A stretch of DNA of 64,000 nt from Aphrocallistes beatrix (GCA_963281255.1 OY725497.1:558001-622000), one strand, 5' to 3'. Positions 52,053 through 63,928 are shown, counted from the first letter of the stretch. The notes: a model not told the origin generated them from the sequence alone. Program-made: numbers and translations.

Positions 52053-55049
52053 ATGCCTAGCTTAGAGATTAATGGAGTGACTGTAGAGTTCCCTCACATC
52101 CCTTACCCCTGCCAGCTCACGTACATGACGCGGGTGATCGAGTGTCTGGAGGGGAGAAAGTACGCACTGCTGGAGAGTCCGACAGGGACAGGTAAGACCC
52201 TGTGTCTCCTGTGTGCCGCTCTCGCCTGGAGAGAGGCACAGCTGTCCAAACTCCGCGGATGCCCACCCACCCTCATCCCCTCTCCTGACATGCCTACTCC
52301 GGATGCGTCCTCTCTCGGTTGCCCGCGCATAATCTACGCTTCCCGCACACACGCACAGCTGACTCAGGTGGTTGGCGAGCTGAAGAGCACAGCTTACAGA
52401 CCCCTCATCACCGTGATCGGCTCCCGCGAGCAGCTCTGTATCAACCCGCAAGTCACGAGGCTTCAGAATAACGCGGACAAAGTGAACGTGTGCCGGAGTA
52501 AGATAAAGTCGCGCGGCTGTGTGTACCATAACAACATGGATAAAGCGAAGGCGGTGAGTGGAGGAAAGCTGAGTGAGGAGATATCAGACATTGAGGATCT
52601 GGTGATGAAGGGATTACGGGGAGGATTCTGTCCGTATTTCATGGCAAGAGAACTGAAAGAGAAAGCTGACATCGTGTTCATGCCTTACAATTACATTCTG
52701 GATCCTCAACTGAGAAAAGCGAACGGAGTTGATCTTAAAAACGCGATAATTATCCTAGACGAAGCGCATAACGTAGAAAAAACTTGCGAAGAAGCGGCCT
52801 CATTCGAACTGAGCTCCATCGACATTGCATTCTGCATCTCAGACATAGATTCCACTGTGAAGAGAAGAACTGACCCTCTCCTCATTGAGAATAGAGAGGA
52901 GGAAGCAGCTGAAGAGTTGAAACGACTCCTAGGCATGAAATCAGTCCTGTTAGAGTTCGAAGAGCACATGGATAGCATCCCGGTACCCAGTGAGGGAGTG
53001 ACAAAACCCGGGAATTTCATCTTCTCGCTTTTTAACAAGTGTGGCATACGCTTCGAGACTGTGAATGCATTTCTAGACCAAATGGAGTCGATAATCGCGC
53101 TTCACACCACTGATGGAGAGAAATTCGGGTTTCAGCGCAGCACTCAGTCCCTTCAGAAGTTCATCGACTGCGTGAGAATTGTTTTCAGCGAGTTGCCCAG
53201 ACCCCAAACAGATCCTGACTACTTCGCGAAGAAACTGTCCCGCTTCTACAAAGTATTTGTTCGCAAGGAAGTGAAGCAACCGTATGGAGAAAAGGAGGGC
53301 TGGTTTTCGCCGGGCAGTCGCGAGTACAAGATCCTCTCTTATTGGTGTTTTTGCGCTGGAGCTGCCATCCATGACGTCATCAAAAGGGAGATATGGTCCC
53401 TCCTCCTCACCAGTGGTACCCTCTCACCTCTCGATGCGTTCTCTTCCGAATTGCAAATCCAATTTCCGATTCAGCTTAAGAATCCCCATGTGATCAGTAA
53501 GGAGCAAGTGTGGATAGGAATTGTGAAATCAGGTCCCGACATGGTTGAACTATCATCGGCCTATCACAATAGAAGCAATGTCGCTTATAAATCTAGCCTC
53601 GGCAATGCCATCAAAACATTTTCTAGAGTGATCCCGAAAGGGTCGCTTGTGTTCTTCCCTTCCTACGCTAACATGTACGAGTGTATGGCGCACTGGAAAG
53701 GAGCTGGCATTTGGAATGACATCGAAAGTTCTAAACGTCTGTTTGAAGAACCGAAAAGAAAGTCTGAGTTCAACGCTGTCATGGACGCGTTTGCTTCTAC
53801 CATTTCAGACCCGCTGCTTTCAGGGGCAGTTTTCTTCGGGGTGTGTAGGGGTAAGGTTTCCGAGGGGATGGATTTCTCTGATAATAATGGGAGAGGTGTG
53901 GTCATCACTGGTCTACCCTATCCGCCGAAAAATGAGCCGCGTGTGAAGCTAAAAATGGAGTTTCTAGACGAGGCCCAGAACTTGAAAGGAGAGAAGTTCC
54001 TCACAGGCAAAGACTGGTATCAGCAGCAAGCCAGTCGCTCTGTCAATCAAGCAATCGGTCGAGTTATTCGCCACAAGAAAGATTTCGGTGCTATTCTGCT
54101 CTGCGATGCGAGGTTTAGCTACTCAGGGAACATCTCCCAACTACCTTCCTGGCTACAATCCTCCGTTAAAGTGTATGGGAAGTTTAGTGAGGCTATTATC
54201 TCGTTGAGAGGTTTCTTTTCTGACAAAAACTGTGAAATAATATTACAAGAAAAGAGACACTCTCAATCCAGAGCTCTTGAATTCGGAACCAGCAAAACTA
54301 ACTTTGTCAGTAAAGACAGACCTAAGCGCAAATTAGAATATGATAGGAACAAGTTCGCGAAATTCAGCAAAGTTGACTCTCCTAAAGTAGAGGTATCTCA
54401 AGAAGCTTTGAAAAAGCTGAACGGTCCTTCTCTGCAGGGGTCGATGTGGGATAATATGAAAAAAATTAAATGCAAGAATGAAATCCAGATGTACTCAGCA
54501 CCTGCTAGCGAAATGTGTAAAGGTGTGGAAGAAGTGAAAAATGATTTAGATGCACCTGCACTCAAACAAAAAGCTCAAAATAATAAGTATAAAATGATGG
54601 CTACTAAGCTGGTTACACAAATGGATGGAGATGGACAAGAATTCGAAGCGAAACCTGATTCGTTTCCGAAAATAATTCCTCCTGTAACTCCGGCTTCTGA
54701 TGATTCGAATAAATTGGAACTTTCTGAGGCAGAAATTAAATTTAAAAAAGAGAGATCTGCTAGGCTTATAGCCAGCGTCAAAGCTGACTTGACGTCATTC
54801 AATTACAACCGGATGACCACCGCGGTGAAGGCTTATTACCGTGACAGAGACGGAGATAGCTTTACTGATGAACTACTCAAGCTATTCCATGACAAGGCCT
54901 TGAGGCATTACTTGCAAGATTTCGAACGCTTTTTGCAACCTGAACACTTGGCAGCTTATAAAACGAAGTGCGACGCACTGCCCCAAACTGACATTTCTAG
55001 CGGTAACTTATTCGCTAAGAGTCACTCAGGATTAATGCACAGTTATTAG
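52053..55049 (+). CDS. RTEL1: Regulator of telomere elongation helicase 1
   Basis: The intronless frame encodes 998 residues. It is an iron-sulfur XPD-family DNA helicase that dismantles D-loops, telomeric t-loops and G-quadruplexes. Walker A is ESPTGTGKT at about 41-49. The Fe-S cysteines lie in LCINPQV, VCRSK, GCVYH and FCPYF. The DEAH box is at about 236. The last helicase motifs include SRSVNQAIGRVIRHKKDFGAI. A harmonin-like fold near 905-970 (MTTAVKAYYRDRDGDSF, LLKLFHDK, FLQPEHLAAY) identifies RTEL1 rather than FANCJ or DDX11. Only one such domain is seen, and the C-terminal RING and PIP box of long vertebrate forms are missing. Confidence 0.95.
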   Translation: MPSLEINGVTVEFPHIPYPCQLTYMTRVIECLEGRKYALLESPTGTGKTLCLLCAALAWREAQLSKLRGCPPTLIPSPDMPTPDASSLGCPRIIYASRTHAQLTQVVGELKSTAYRPLITVIGSREQLCINPQVTRLQNNADKVNVCRSKIKSRGCVYHNNMDKAKAVSGGKLSEEISDIEDLVMKGLRGGFCPYFMARELKEKADIVFMPYNYILDPQLRKANGVDLKNAIIILDEAHNVEKTCEEAASFELSSIDIAFCISDIDSTVKRRTDPLLIENREEEAAEELKRLLGMKSVLLEFEEHMDSIPVPSEGVTKPGNFIFSLFNKCGIRFETVNAFLDQMESIIALHTTDGEKFGFQRSTQSLQKFIDCVRIVFSELPRPQTDPDYFAKKLSRFYKVFVRKEVKQPYGEKEGWFSPGSREYKILSYWCFCAGAAIHDVIKREIWSLLLTSGTLSPLDAFSSELQIQFPIQLKNPHVISKEQVWIGIVKSGPDMVELSSAYHNRSNVAYKSSLGNAIKTFSRVIPKGSLVFFPSYANMYECMAHWKGAGIWNDIESSKRLFEEPKRKSEFNAVMDAFASTISDPLLSGAVFFGVCRGKVSEGMDFSDNNGRGVVITGLPYPPKNEPRVKLKMEFLDEAQNLKGEKFLTGKDWYQQQASRSVNQAIGRVIRHKKDFGAILLCDARFSYSGNISQLPSWLQSSVKVYGKFSEAIISLRGFFSDKNCEIILQEKRHSQSRALEFGTSKTNFVSKDRPKRKLEYDRNKFAKFSKVDSPKVEVSQEALKKLNGPSLQGSMWDNMKKIKCKNEIQMYSAPASEMCKGVEEVKNDLDAPALKQKAQNNKYKMMATKLVTQMDGDGQEFEAKPDSFPKIIPPVTPASDDSNKLELSEAEIKFKKERSARLIASVKADLTSFNYNRMTTAVKAYYRDRDGDSFTDELLKLFHDKALRHYLQDFERFLQPEHLAAYKTKCDALPQTDISSGNLFAKSHSGLMHSY

Positions 55050-55221
55050 TGGTACTGACTCCGTTAAAGAGTACAGTACGCAGCAGTATCGCTCAATTTA
55101 TCTTTATTCTGGTTGTTAGTTTTGAATATTGATTGAACTACTAAAGTACTGAGGTTAAAACCAAGTGTGTTTTTTGTTTTATTTTTAAATTTTAACAAAG
55201 TTTACATTTTACTAATTAGAC

Positions 55222-55251
55222 ATGACTACTGCTGGTCCAAATGACACATAA
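55222..55251 (+). promoter_or_regulatory. Upstream ORF overlapping the LIM start
   Basis: An ATG 19 bases before the LIM start opens a nine-codon frame (MTTAGPNDT) that ends after the LIM ATG, in another frame. If both are on the mRNA it would lower LIM translation. A TTTTACTAATTAG just before could instead be a splice acceptor. Confidence 0.35.
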
Positions 55252-55946
55252 TTCCATAGAGAGAACCGGACCGTTCCTTCCTTGTCCCAAATGTACCGCT
55301 CCCGTTGTAGATGGGAGCTCAGCGTGCCAGGTCAATAACGAAGTCTACCATCAATCTTGTCTAACCTGCCATACCTGTCACGTTATTCTCACCTCTCAAA
55401 TGTTCTTCTCACTTGATGGAAAGTTTTATTGTGATTCTGATTTCAGTGCTGAAGCAGTCAGGTGCACAATTTGCGAGAATCCGATCAGAGAAAGGCTGGT
55501 AACGAATTTTGATTATACTTCCCCTCTTCTCTATATCTACTTTATACCATTTTATTTTATTTAGAATAGTCGAGACCTCTCATAATTTCTACCACCCAGG
55601 ATGTTTCAGATGCTCTCAGTGTCTGAAGCTACTGGACGGGGAGCCTTACACTACTGATGCTACCGGGAATTTGTACTGTATTGAGGATTTCCATAGGAAA
55701 TACGCGCCTAAATGCCATCTCTGTAAAGAGCCAATTGTCCCTAAAAAGTTCGAATCCGAGACTTCGCGAATTGTAGCACTTGACAAGAGCTATCACCCGG
55801 AGTGTTACCGCTGTGTAGACTGTAAATCAGACCTAATGCATCCAGAGATCCTCTGCTATTGGGTAGAGTCTGGATTCTACTGTAAAGAATGCAGAGATAA
55901 AAAGATGGAGTTGCATATTCAAAATTCACTTATGACAATCAAATAG
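55241..55946 (+). CDS. Three-LIM protein of the zyxin/ajuba type
   Basis: Exons 55,241-55,498 and 55,575-55,946 give 209 residues. I chose the acceptor GTCGAG/ACC because the nearer TTTAG and AATAG acceptors break the frame. LIM1 starts CPKC at about residue 15, LIM2 CTIC near 75 and LIM3 CHLC near 135. LIM2-3 read FHRKYAPKCHLCKEPIVP and RIVALDKSYHPECYRC, matching zyxin and ajuba proteins. Those link actin adhesions to the nucleus or to Hippo signalling. The long proline-rich N-terminus of those proteins is absent, so this is a LIM-only version or lacks an upstream exon. Confidence 0.85.
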
Positions 55947-56182
55947 CGTTCCAATACTAACCCCCGGATTGATCAAATTCACTTTGAGGAATTTTTCATT
56001 AAACTAGGATAGTAGTATATAATTCGTTGAATCCATGTTCAATTTAATATTGTTACTTTTGATACACTAAATGTGACAACTTTGGCTAATCCTTGAAAGT
56101 TAATACAACCGATGTTCTTTTGTTGTTGATTGATAACGCTAATACTTATAGAAGTGAGAATGCTCTCTAAATATCTAATTTA

Positions 56183-59100
56183 ATGAAAAAGTTTAATCGT
56201 TCAAAAAGGCAAAGGACCCCAGAGAAAGAGATCCCATCGCCCAAAAGGAGATCAACTCCCAAAAAAATACAAAAAGAAACAGAAAATTCATCTCCAAAGA
56301 AGCAAAAAATGAGTCAAACTTCGACCTCAAGCCCAACATCTCACCAAGAGTTGACCTCTAAGAACAATGGTTTGGTTAATTCAAATAAAGTGAAGGGTGG
56401 ACCGAGAAAAATCACCATTCAAAAGCTTAGATGTGAGTATTTCTTGATGCAAATTTTAAAATAGATTTTTAGCTTTTGTTCATGGTGTGAAGCTATTAAT
56501 TTATGTGTTTATCTAGCCATTGGCCAGCAGTCGATTCCTGATAATTATATGGACGAAGTATGGGCGCGTTTGAAAGAGACGCTGCATGCGATATATGAGG
56601 AGCGTCCCGTTCCCTACAGTCGTAACCAGTTGTACAGAGAGGTGGAGAACTTGTGCATTAACCAGATGGGACCACAGCTCTACGAGAGAATTGAGCCTGT
56701 GTTAAGGGATGTAATACGCGAGTCATTCGAGAAGCATTTAAACAGGTATTAACAACGCGGCACATCATACTCCTACCAGTCCTTATGCGTTAGAAAGTAC
56801 TTACACATAAATACGGCGTACTGGATTGCCCCATTATTACGCTATACCGCACTAGACGAAGAAGCTAGAAAGTAAATTTAAATCTATACTAACTCGTGAA
56901 ATGGACACGTGAAGAATTATATTTAAAATGTTAACTAATTGATATAAAAAATGAAATAACTATCACTGCACTTCTCTAAATAAGAGAATAAGCACTAAAA
57001 TCATTGGACAACTCTGAAATGAGATACACAACACATTTCTCATTTTGGGGTAGCCACTTAAAATTATTCGAATATCGACTACTGAAAGCTATTTTGAGTA
57101 GCAGACGTGTATACAGATATGTATCATATGTTACTTATTACTTGTACTATGTTAAACATATTAAAATTTCACACGTTGATTGACACGTCACTTTCTAGTG
57201 GAGCAGTCACAAACAACGGATTTCTAAAACAACTGGAAAACTGTTGGAACAGCAACTATGAACAACTTGTAAGTTTCAGGATAATTGTGAAACTATTTCA
57301 ATTTCAATGGATTAACTATTTTGAACTTTTATTTAGATTTTAATCAGAAGCATTTTTGGCTATTTACATTGCACCATTCAGGCCTCAGGAAGAGATTCGT
57401 TGTGGTGAGACAGTTTCAAATGTATTTATTTGTTGATAACTTGGTCGAAAATGGTCGAATATACTGCTCTGCTAACAGCCCTCTGTGATAATTGAATCTA
57501 TCCAACACTTCATTGTAACTCACATCAACAAATTGTAAGATACACGAAACGATTTAAAAACAAATCATTTCCATTAGTAAATAACATACAGGTTACAACA
57601 CATTCGAAATTGCAACTCCTTTCATGTCATCTACTTAGTAGTGCATCAGTGTGGAATTTTACCGGTTAACTCATTGTGTTGTTTGAAAAAATAACATACA
57701 CATTAATACATCAGACAGATTGTAGATTTCCTGCGTAGATTCATTCCTTGTGTCCCTTCACTCTTAAAATATCGCTGTAGGTTATCCCTCATCGTCCATC
57801 ATTAGATGATTTGTCCCACGTTTAAATTTCACGAATATTGTAGCATTATCGGAGTCAGCTTAGTCACAATTATATTACTAAATCGTTTTCAAGGCAAAAT
57901 CTGTAATGATTATATAGCATCAAGTTGGGTCATTTAAAACATGATTACCTCCACATCTTTTGTTTTCCTCAATCTCACTCTACACTCTACAGAAGTTAAA
58001 TTTATAACATGATCCTTGCACCTATGATTGGATCAGGTCTTATTTGCAGTAAAGGTGATGGTGCTATACTTACACATGAGCTATTTTAATGTTTACTTGT
58101 TGGTGGGTTGTTTATCTTGCTAAGTACTTTCTAGAATATTCACTAACTCCCTAAATCTGCTTTATAATATTTGTCTTTTGGACTACTCTATTTATTTATT
58201 TTGCTTTTATGGAATAAGGGTCATAGTCTGAATTGGGGAACTTTAATCAGTCTACACAATTATTGATGAGTCTGGATTTGATTTACATGAACAAAATTAT
58301 TTTATTTAGGGACTTAGGTTTGAAGATATTTAAAGAAAATTTGAAGCCAGATGACCCTTTGGAACCTTGTTTCCTAGACCGTGCAATATCTCAAATTCTA
58401 GTTCAGATCGAAAAAGAGAGGTCCTTTATCTATAAAATATATTTATTTTATAGAAATAGTCTCATTATGATACAGTATTTCGTTCAGTAATTGTAATACT
58501 ACTAGTAGATCTCAAAGAGGACTGTGATTCTTTTAAAAATCTAAATAACCACACCATATGACTATAAAATATCCATACAACTAGTCACTTCCCGTAGGGA
58601 CCTTGAACTTTTTGAAATAGCTGAACGCTGCCTCAGCTGCAACTGAGGTAATATTAAGCAGAGGATGTGTGACTTCGAGTTCGTTATCCTCATGTCCGAC
58701 AATACACTTCTCTCCTCCACTGTGCTGGGCTAGAGACAAGCCACTGAGCGAGTAACACGTGTGATAATAATCGCTGGAATTGCCAGGTCTATCTGTGAAA
58801 CCCCCTGAGTAGTATTGGCTGCAATAGAGTAAGTAATCCTGGAGAGATTCCCTATCGAACAAGTTCGTATCGCATTTAGGAGATGATGGATCTTTACTTA
58901 GCTGAGCACTGAGCAGTGGAAATAGCGCTCCAACCCAGAAAGAGTAACAGGAGTCCACCAGCTTATTCGTCCTTCCTTGAAACCCACCCTCGATTTTCAT
59001 CTGTCTCATCGCCGCCCAGTGAGCCAAGCGTTTAAAATCTACTTTATTCTGTTGTCCGAGCAAGAGGAGAGACGCATACCCACAAAACCCGTACCCTCCG

Positions 59101-62100
59101 TGTGCTTCTGTCCCCGGCCTAGCAGAGAACCCCCCTTCATAGGTCTGACACCTGCTGATCCAGTAGGCTGTGTTCTCGAAGAGAGTTGGTGTAGAAATGT
59201 TCGTAAGCAGAGCGACTGCTATCGCGCAGTACGCACCACGGATATCCTCTTCCCCGTCATCATGCATGATGAAGCCACCTGACTGCTGGTGCATTCGTTC
59301 GAGGTATCTGAAGTTAAAATTAAGAAAAAGTAGCATAACGCAGCTTTAGTACAATGATTTGCAATATGCCACTATAACAGACAGCAATTACTGATACCAA
59401 AAGGAAATGACTGAATTGACATCGGTGTGTGAAGTAAATTTGTAAGATTTATAAGAAAGTACATTTTCGAAGAATTCTAGCGAGCATTTAGCCAAGACGG
59501 TTTCCCCTTATTTAGAATGACTAAGCAAACCACTTGATGATGAATATTGTGATTGAGTAATGGTTACTTTCATTTTTAGAATTGCAACTGGAATCACTTA
59601 CTCTATATTAACACGTAATAGTTGTATATTGCATTACCTTTGGAGAGAAGGCCTTTCAACCACTTTATAAGCCCCCTCAGTGCCGAGGCTGCATAAGGTC
59701 ATCACTGCGCTGTAGGTGGGTGCCAGATGTGGAATCTGTCCAGGTCCCCCTGCGAAACCTCCGTCTGGGGATTGACAATCGTTTAGAAACTTAGCAATGT
59801 GATCCGCCTGATCTCTGGGTATGTATTCACCCAGGAGACCCAAAGAATGGATTAGCCAATAGCATAGCCAGGGGTGACTTGCATCCAAAGATTGGAATCC
59901 AGTCGGTAGTTTTTTCAAACCAGCTCTAAGGAATCCCGTGTGAAGTCGACGGCTGAGGCGAGACCTTTGCAAGACTATTTTATCCGCGGTTAATTTTCCT
60001 TGATATATATCTTTCACATGATCTTCTATTTGCGATTGCTCCTTAGATGTTTTCGTTTCGATTTCATCTCTTTCGGTTTTAAGTTCTTGGAGTTCATTCA
60101 CGTTTGTGGTTAATCGCAAAGCCATGAGGTGGGAGTTGGAAGAACTATTTGGTTTTAATGTAACAATTCTCAATGCTTGTGGGACGGTGGTCAAATGGTT
60201 CTAATTACAGGTCAAAATCCGCTCAATACTTCTAAATAAGTATTTTAATACAATTTAATCTGACAAATCAAATATAGTTAATTAATCTGACTATCCGATT
60301 AATCGGTAAATTAGATCATGAGTGTGATACTAATTTCATATTCGTCAGCCTCCCTAGAGGAAATAAAGCTGATCAAATCTTTAAGGAAATTTTCACTATT
60401 AAAAAATTAAAATATTTATTCATCAAGTAAAATAATAAGTGTGATCATGAGTATTTAAATGATGATCTAGTTCGATTCCTAAAGAAAATAAAAAAATTTC
60501 GCTGAAGATATGACATACAAATCGATTTAATTTTTTTTTTATAGGCAGGGAGAGTCGATCAATAGAAGTCTTCTCAAGAAAATAATTCGAATGCTGATAG
60601 ATTTGCAGGTTAAATTAGTTAATTAATTCTTACTTTTTAGTATCTTATAAAGCTGAGAGTTTATTTTTTTATCAATAATTTTGTTGAGCTATACCGAAGT
60701 CCGGGGCTAGCAGCTTCGTCTGCTATGCAAGCTTACCTTTAAATTAAAAATTACTTCGGATAATATAGGGTGCGGTTATTGCCACAACCACATCCGTGAT
60801 CAACACAAAATATATCGGGACCTGTTTTCTAAAATGCAATGCAAAACATTATATTTATCACGAATTTTTTTAAAAAAATATTTTACTTTGATTGTGATTA
60901 GTCATACTTATCTTGTGCGTGCGATATTACTCAATTACCACAGAAATAAGTATAGTTGTAAAATAGCTATTTTGTGATTTAAGTTTGCCGACTATTCATG
61001 TATGTGGTTTTCAACCTCCACTTGAAGTGGATGTTTCAAAACCGAGAATTAAATTAGTGGAACCACTTCAGCATGATTAGGACGCAGGAGGATTATTGAA
61101 AGGATCTAAGAAGGGTATTATTAAGAAAAAATAATTTTACTCGATACAGCGAAATATGATATCGCAACTTCCTGTCTTTAGTATTTATTTTACCTATTTT
61201 TCTGTAGCTTTATTCTTTAGAATTTGAAATGAAATTTATTAGCGGGACAAAGAAACTTTACCAAGTTCAATCGATATCAAGAATTCAAGATGGTTCATTT
61301 TCTGTATGTGATACTACTAGATTTACTAGTTCCTATCACACAATATTATCCTATCCAACCCTCAGTTACCAGAATACCTCGACTATATCGATCTAATCCT
61401 CGCACAAGAGAAGGAGAGAGTCCTGCATTATCTGGACACTTCGACCAGGTGATTAAAGAATGACTGCATTTTAATAAAATTTGTTAAATATATTTGTCTT
61501 TTTTAGGAAACTACTTATTCCTTGCATCAAAGCGCAGTTAATCCAGGTTCATATTGAAGCAATCATCAACAAAGGCCAGCCAAAACTCAATGCATTCCAA
61601 TATCGCACACTAAACAATTCAACACTATTAGATATACATATAATTTATAATTAATTTATAATTAATTATGAAATTAAATATCTCGCCTAGAGCCTCGAGA
61701 AGTAACATCTAGCCTAGGCAATAGATGGATAAGTCGAGTGACCAGATGGCACATTTTGCCCTAAGCAATCTTTTGTATGTGTAAATTTGGGTGATAATAT
61801 CCAGGTTTTTAGTCAATGTTCAGTTGTTGGTGCGTGCCTAAGCTACTTCCGGTATCGTCGTTGTTGTTGTTGTTGTTGCATTTTTTCAAGAAAAAATGTC
61901 CAGGTTTTGGTTAAAATTCTTCTGGTCACCGATAAGTATTGTATGACATATTTATTGAAATAAAATTTTACTAATTTGCATTTTCAGGTTTTAGCCATCT
62001 CTTGAGAGCTGAGAGGATTCGCGAGCTCGGTCTAATTTATGACTTCCTCTGTTCTGTCAAGAGTGGAGAAGAGAAATTGAGAGCTGCTTTTGAAGAATTC

Positions 62101-62750
62101 ATAAAAGTATGTTGATTCCATCGATACACTGCATTCTAATCATTTTAATTAACTGAGATTTAATAATATGATACTAATTTGTCATAACTTGAATATATTG
62201 AATATAGCAAAATGTGAATATAGAAAGAAGGTTATGAACTGGTCAAAAACCCTGAAAAAGACAAGACTATGATTAAAGAACTGCTTGAATACAAGAAATC
62301 GATAGACAACATAATCTCACAGGCATTCAAAAATAATCATAAATTTATAATTTCAATGAAGGTAAGTGAATGAATTAATAAAATGTACCAATATTAGTCG
62401 AATAAAGTATACAGATCCCTCGCATTCATGTCTGCATGTCTCTTTTTAGAAGGGGTTCGAGAACTTTATAAATATTAGAAAAAACAGGCCAGCTGAGTTA
62501 GTAGGTAAAGCTCTGCATTTTGATTGTGTAGTTAGAAATTATCGATTTAGATAGATTATGGTTATTTTCCTTTTAGCTAAATATCTTGATGCAATGTTGA
62601 TAGCAGGACATAAGGTGGGTAGATTCATACATTACAGAGATATATTTGAGAACATGGTAATATGACGAGGTGTTTTACAGGGCGCATCCAGTGATGATGA
62701 GTTAGAAACCAACATGGACAGAATAATGATCCTGTTCAGATTCATTCATG
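56183..62750 (+). CDS. CUL4: Cullin-4, N-terminal half (14 exons, continues past the window)
   Basis: Exons: 56,183-56,432; 56,517-56,745; 57,199-57,268; 57,337-57,404; 58,310-58,420; 60,545-60,608; 61,208-61,303; 61,366-61,448; 61,507-61,574; 61,988-62,106; 62,224-62,361; 62,450-62,504; 62,577-62,614; 62,681-62,750. All phases agree and give 486 residues. A basic N-terminus with nuclear-signal character (KRSTPKK) precedes cullin repeats: IPDNYMDEVWARLKETLHAI, GESINRSLLK..MLIDLQ, LPEYLDYIDLILAQEKERV, NPEKDKTMIKELLEYKKSID and NRPAELVAKYLDAML. Order and spacing fit CUL4, the DDB1-DCAF ubiquitin ligase scaffold. The intron after exon 9 has a GC rather than GT start. The cullin homology domain and neddylation site lie beyond 64,000. 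FNTB sits in the fifth intron. Confidence 0.9.
58581..60125 (-). CDS. FNTB: Protein farnesyltransferase beta subunit
   Basis: Exons 60,125-59,638 and 59,307-58,581 join in phase (SLQ/RYLERMH) to give 404 residues from the first ATG; an open frame continues upstream to 60,194 without an ATG. It forms the catalytic half of farnesyltransferase, which adds farnesyl to CaaX proteins such as Ras. Prenyltransferase repeats are visible, for example CQSPDGGFAGGPGQIPHLAPTY, CQTYEGGFSARPGTEAHGGY and MKIEGGFQGRTNKLVDSCYSFW. The zinc ligands correspond to D and C in VDSCYSFW and H in YYHTCYSLSG. The whole gene lies on the opposite strand inside the fifth cullin-4 intron (58,421-60,544). Confidence 0.95.
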
Positions 62751-63185
62751 GTGAGATATCATTAAAATCAACTATGGGTGCGATATACTAATTGTATAAA
62801 ATACTGAGTGTAAAATCTCATGATTGTGTAATTAATGTTTATCATTCTCAAAGTTTATTTATAATATCGTATCAGTTCATGTGGCCGTAGTACAGAGTAT
62901 TTTGGACACTCAATAAGATGAATTAAAGATGTTAAATATATCTCACATCAATTAATTAATTCTAAAATTTGAAAGAATCTTTATCAGCCAGTTTTGTATT
63001 GTTTCGGTACATGTGTTACTAGTCGAGCATATTCAATTTGGCTTTGTAATAGCATTTGAAGTGGGTATAATTATTCGCGGATAAGAAAAACCTTACATAT
63101 ATATATATGAACTCAAAAAGAACGAATAAAAATCGAAGATAGAAATAGCAGTAATTTAGGAAGATATTTACTACTTACACTTCAA
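62751..63185. other. Cullin-4 intron or downstream sequence
   Basis: AT-rich. I searched for the next cullin exon (the KDVFEAFYK-type block) and did not find it. A short TATATATATA run lies near 63,100. Confidence 0.4.
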
Positions 63186-63563
63186 ATGGATATAGCATCG
63201 CTTTCCACGAAAATGTGTGCCGCACAAAGAATTCTAATAAGCTATACCATACCGAGCGAGAATTTTTTCGATCTTATCGATAATGATAAGTTGATCGCAA
63301 TCGACGTTTGCGAGATGAATTCTATCTTGGATTCGGGGTGTTTCAGTGTGCAAGAGAAAGATTACATCCGAGAGCTTAGAAGGAGAACAATGAACAGAAA
63401 AACAGCTAAATTATCCCGTATCAAGGATAAACAAGAGTGTAGTGAACTGAATGAAGAGATTGATGCACTCGCCGAGAAAAAAAAAGTATTATCAGATGAG
63501 AAGGAACAACTCACAATGCAGATCAAATATTATAAAGACAAGACTACTACTGAATCCACTTAA
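63186..63563 (+). CDS. Maf/CNC-like bZIP protein
   Basis: The frame encodes 125 residues. An extended homology region (AIDVCEMNSILDSGCFSVQEKDYIRELRRR, residues about 38-67) precedes the basic region NRKTAKLSRIKDKQ, which keeps the bZIP core N..(A/T)A..(S/C)R. A leucine zipper follows from about 84 (ELNEEIDALAEKKKVLSDEKEQLTMQI). The extended region and RELRRRTMNR resemble small Maf and CNC factors, which bind antioxidant or MARE sites as dimers. It is short, like small Maf. It lies on the same strand within the apparent next cullin-4 intron, or downstream of a truncated cullin-4. Confidence 0.8.
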   Translation: MDIASLSTKMCAAQRILISYTIPSENFFDLIDNDKLIAIDVCEMNSILDSGCFSVQEKDYIRELRRRTMNRKTAKLSRIKDKQECSELNEEIDALAEKKKVLSDEKEQLTMQIKYYKDKTTTEST

Positions 63564-63928
63564 ACAATTCGCATCATGAATGGCAGTTTCCTCACTTCTC
63601 AAACGCGTGTGAAATCTTGCATAACATAATAAGCTCCATTAGTCTGCTCTTTCGTAAAGAAACTGCTTTTACCAAATAAGTTATTGCATTTTTATTAATT
63701 ATAATATTTTAGTTTGCTCTCATTATGTTGATGTATTTTTTTAATTTTTAAATAAATATATTTCACATTATTAATTATACGTGCCTATCTCAGAAAAAAA
63801 GAATTAATCCTTTCGAAAATCAAGCTTATTCTAATCTCCATCCAATTATTTATACTGATCATGACTACGTAATCCAACTGTAGAGAATATACCATTAACT
63901 ATGGACGAACATTATTGGGCTACGATTA
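63564..63928. other. 3' flank of the bZIP gene
   Basis: AT-rich, with AATAAATATATTTC near 63,750 as a possible polyadenylation region. No further cullin exon or gene was recognised. Confidence 0.4.
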
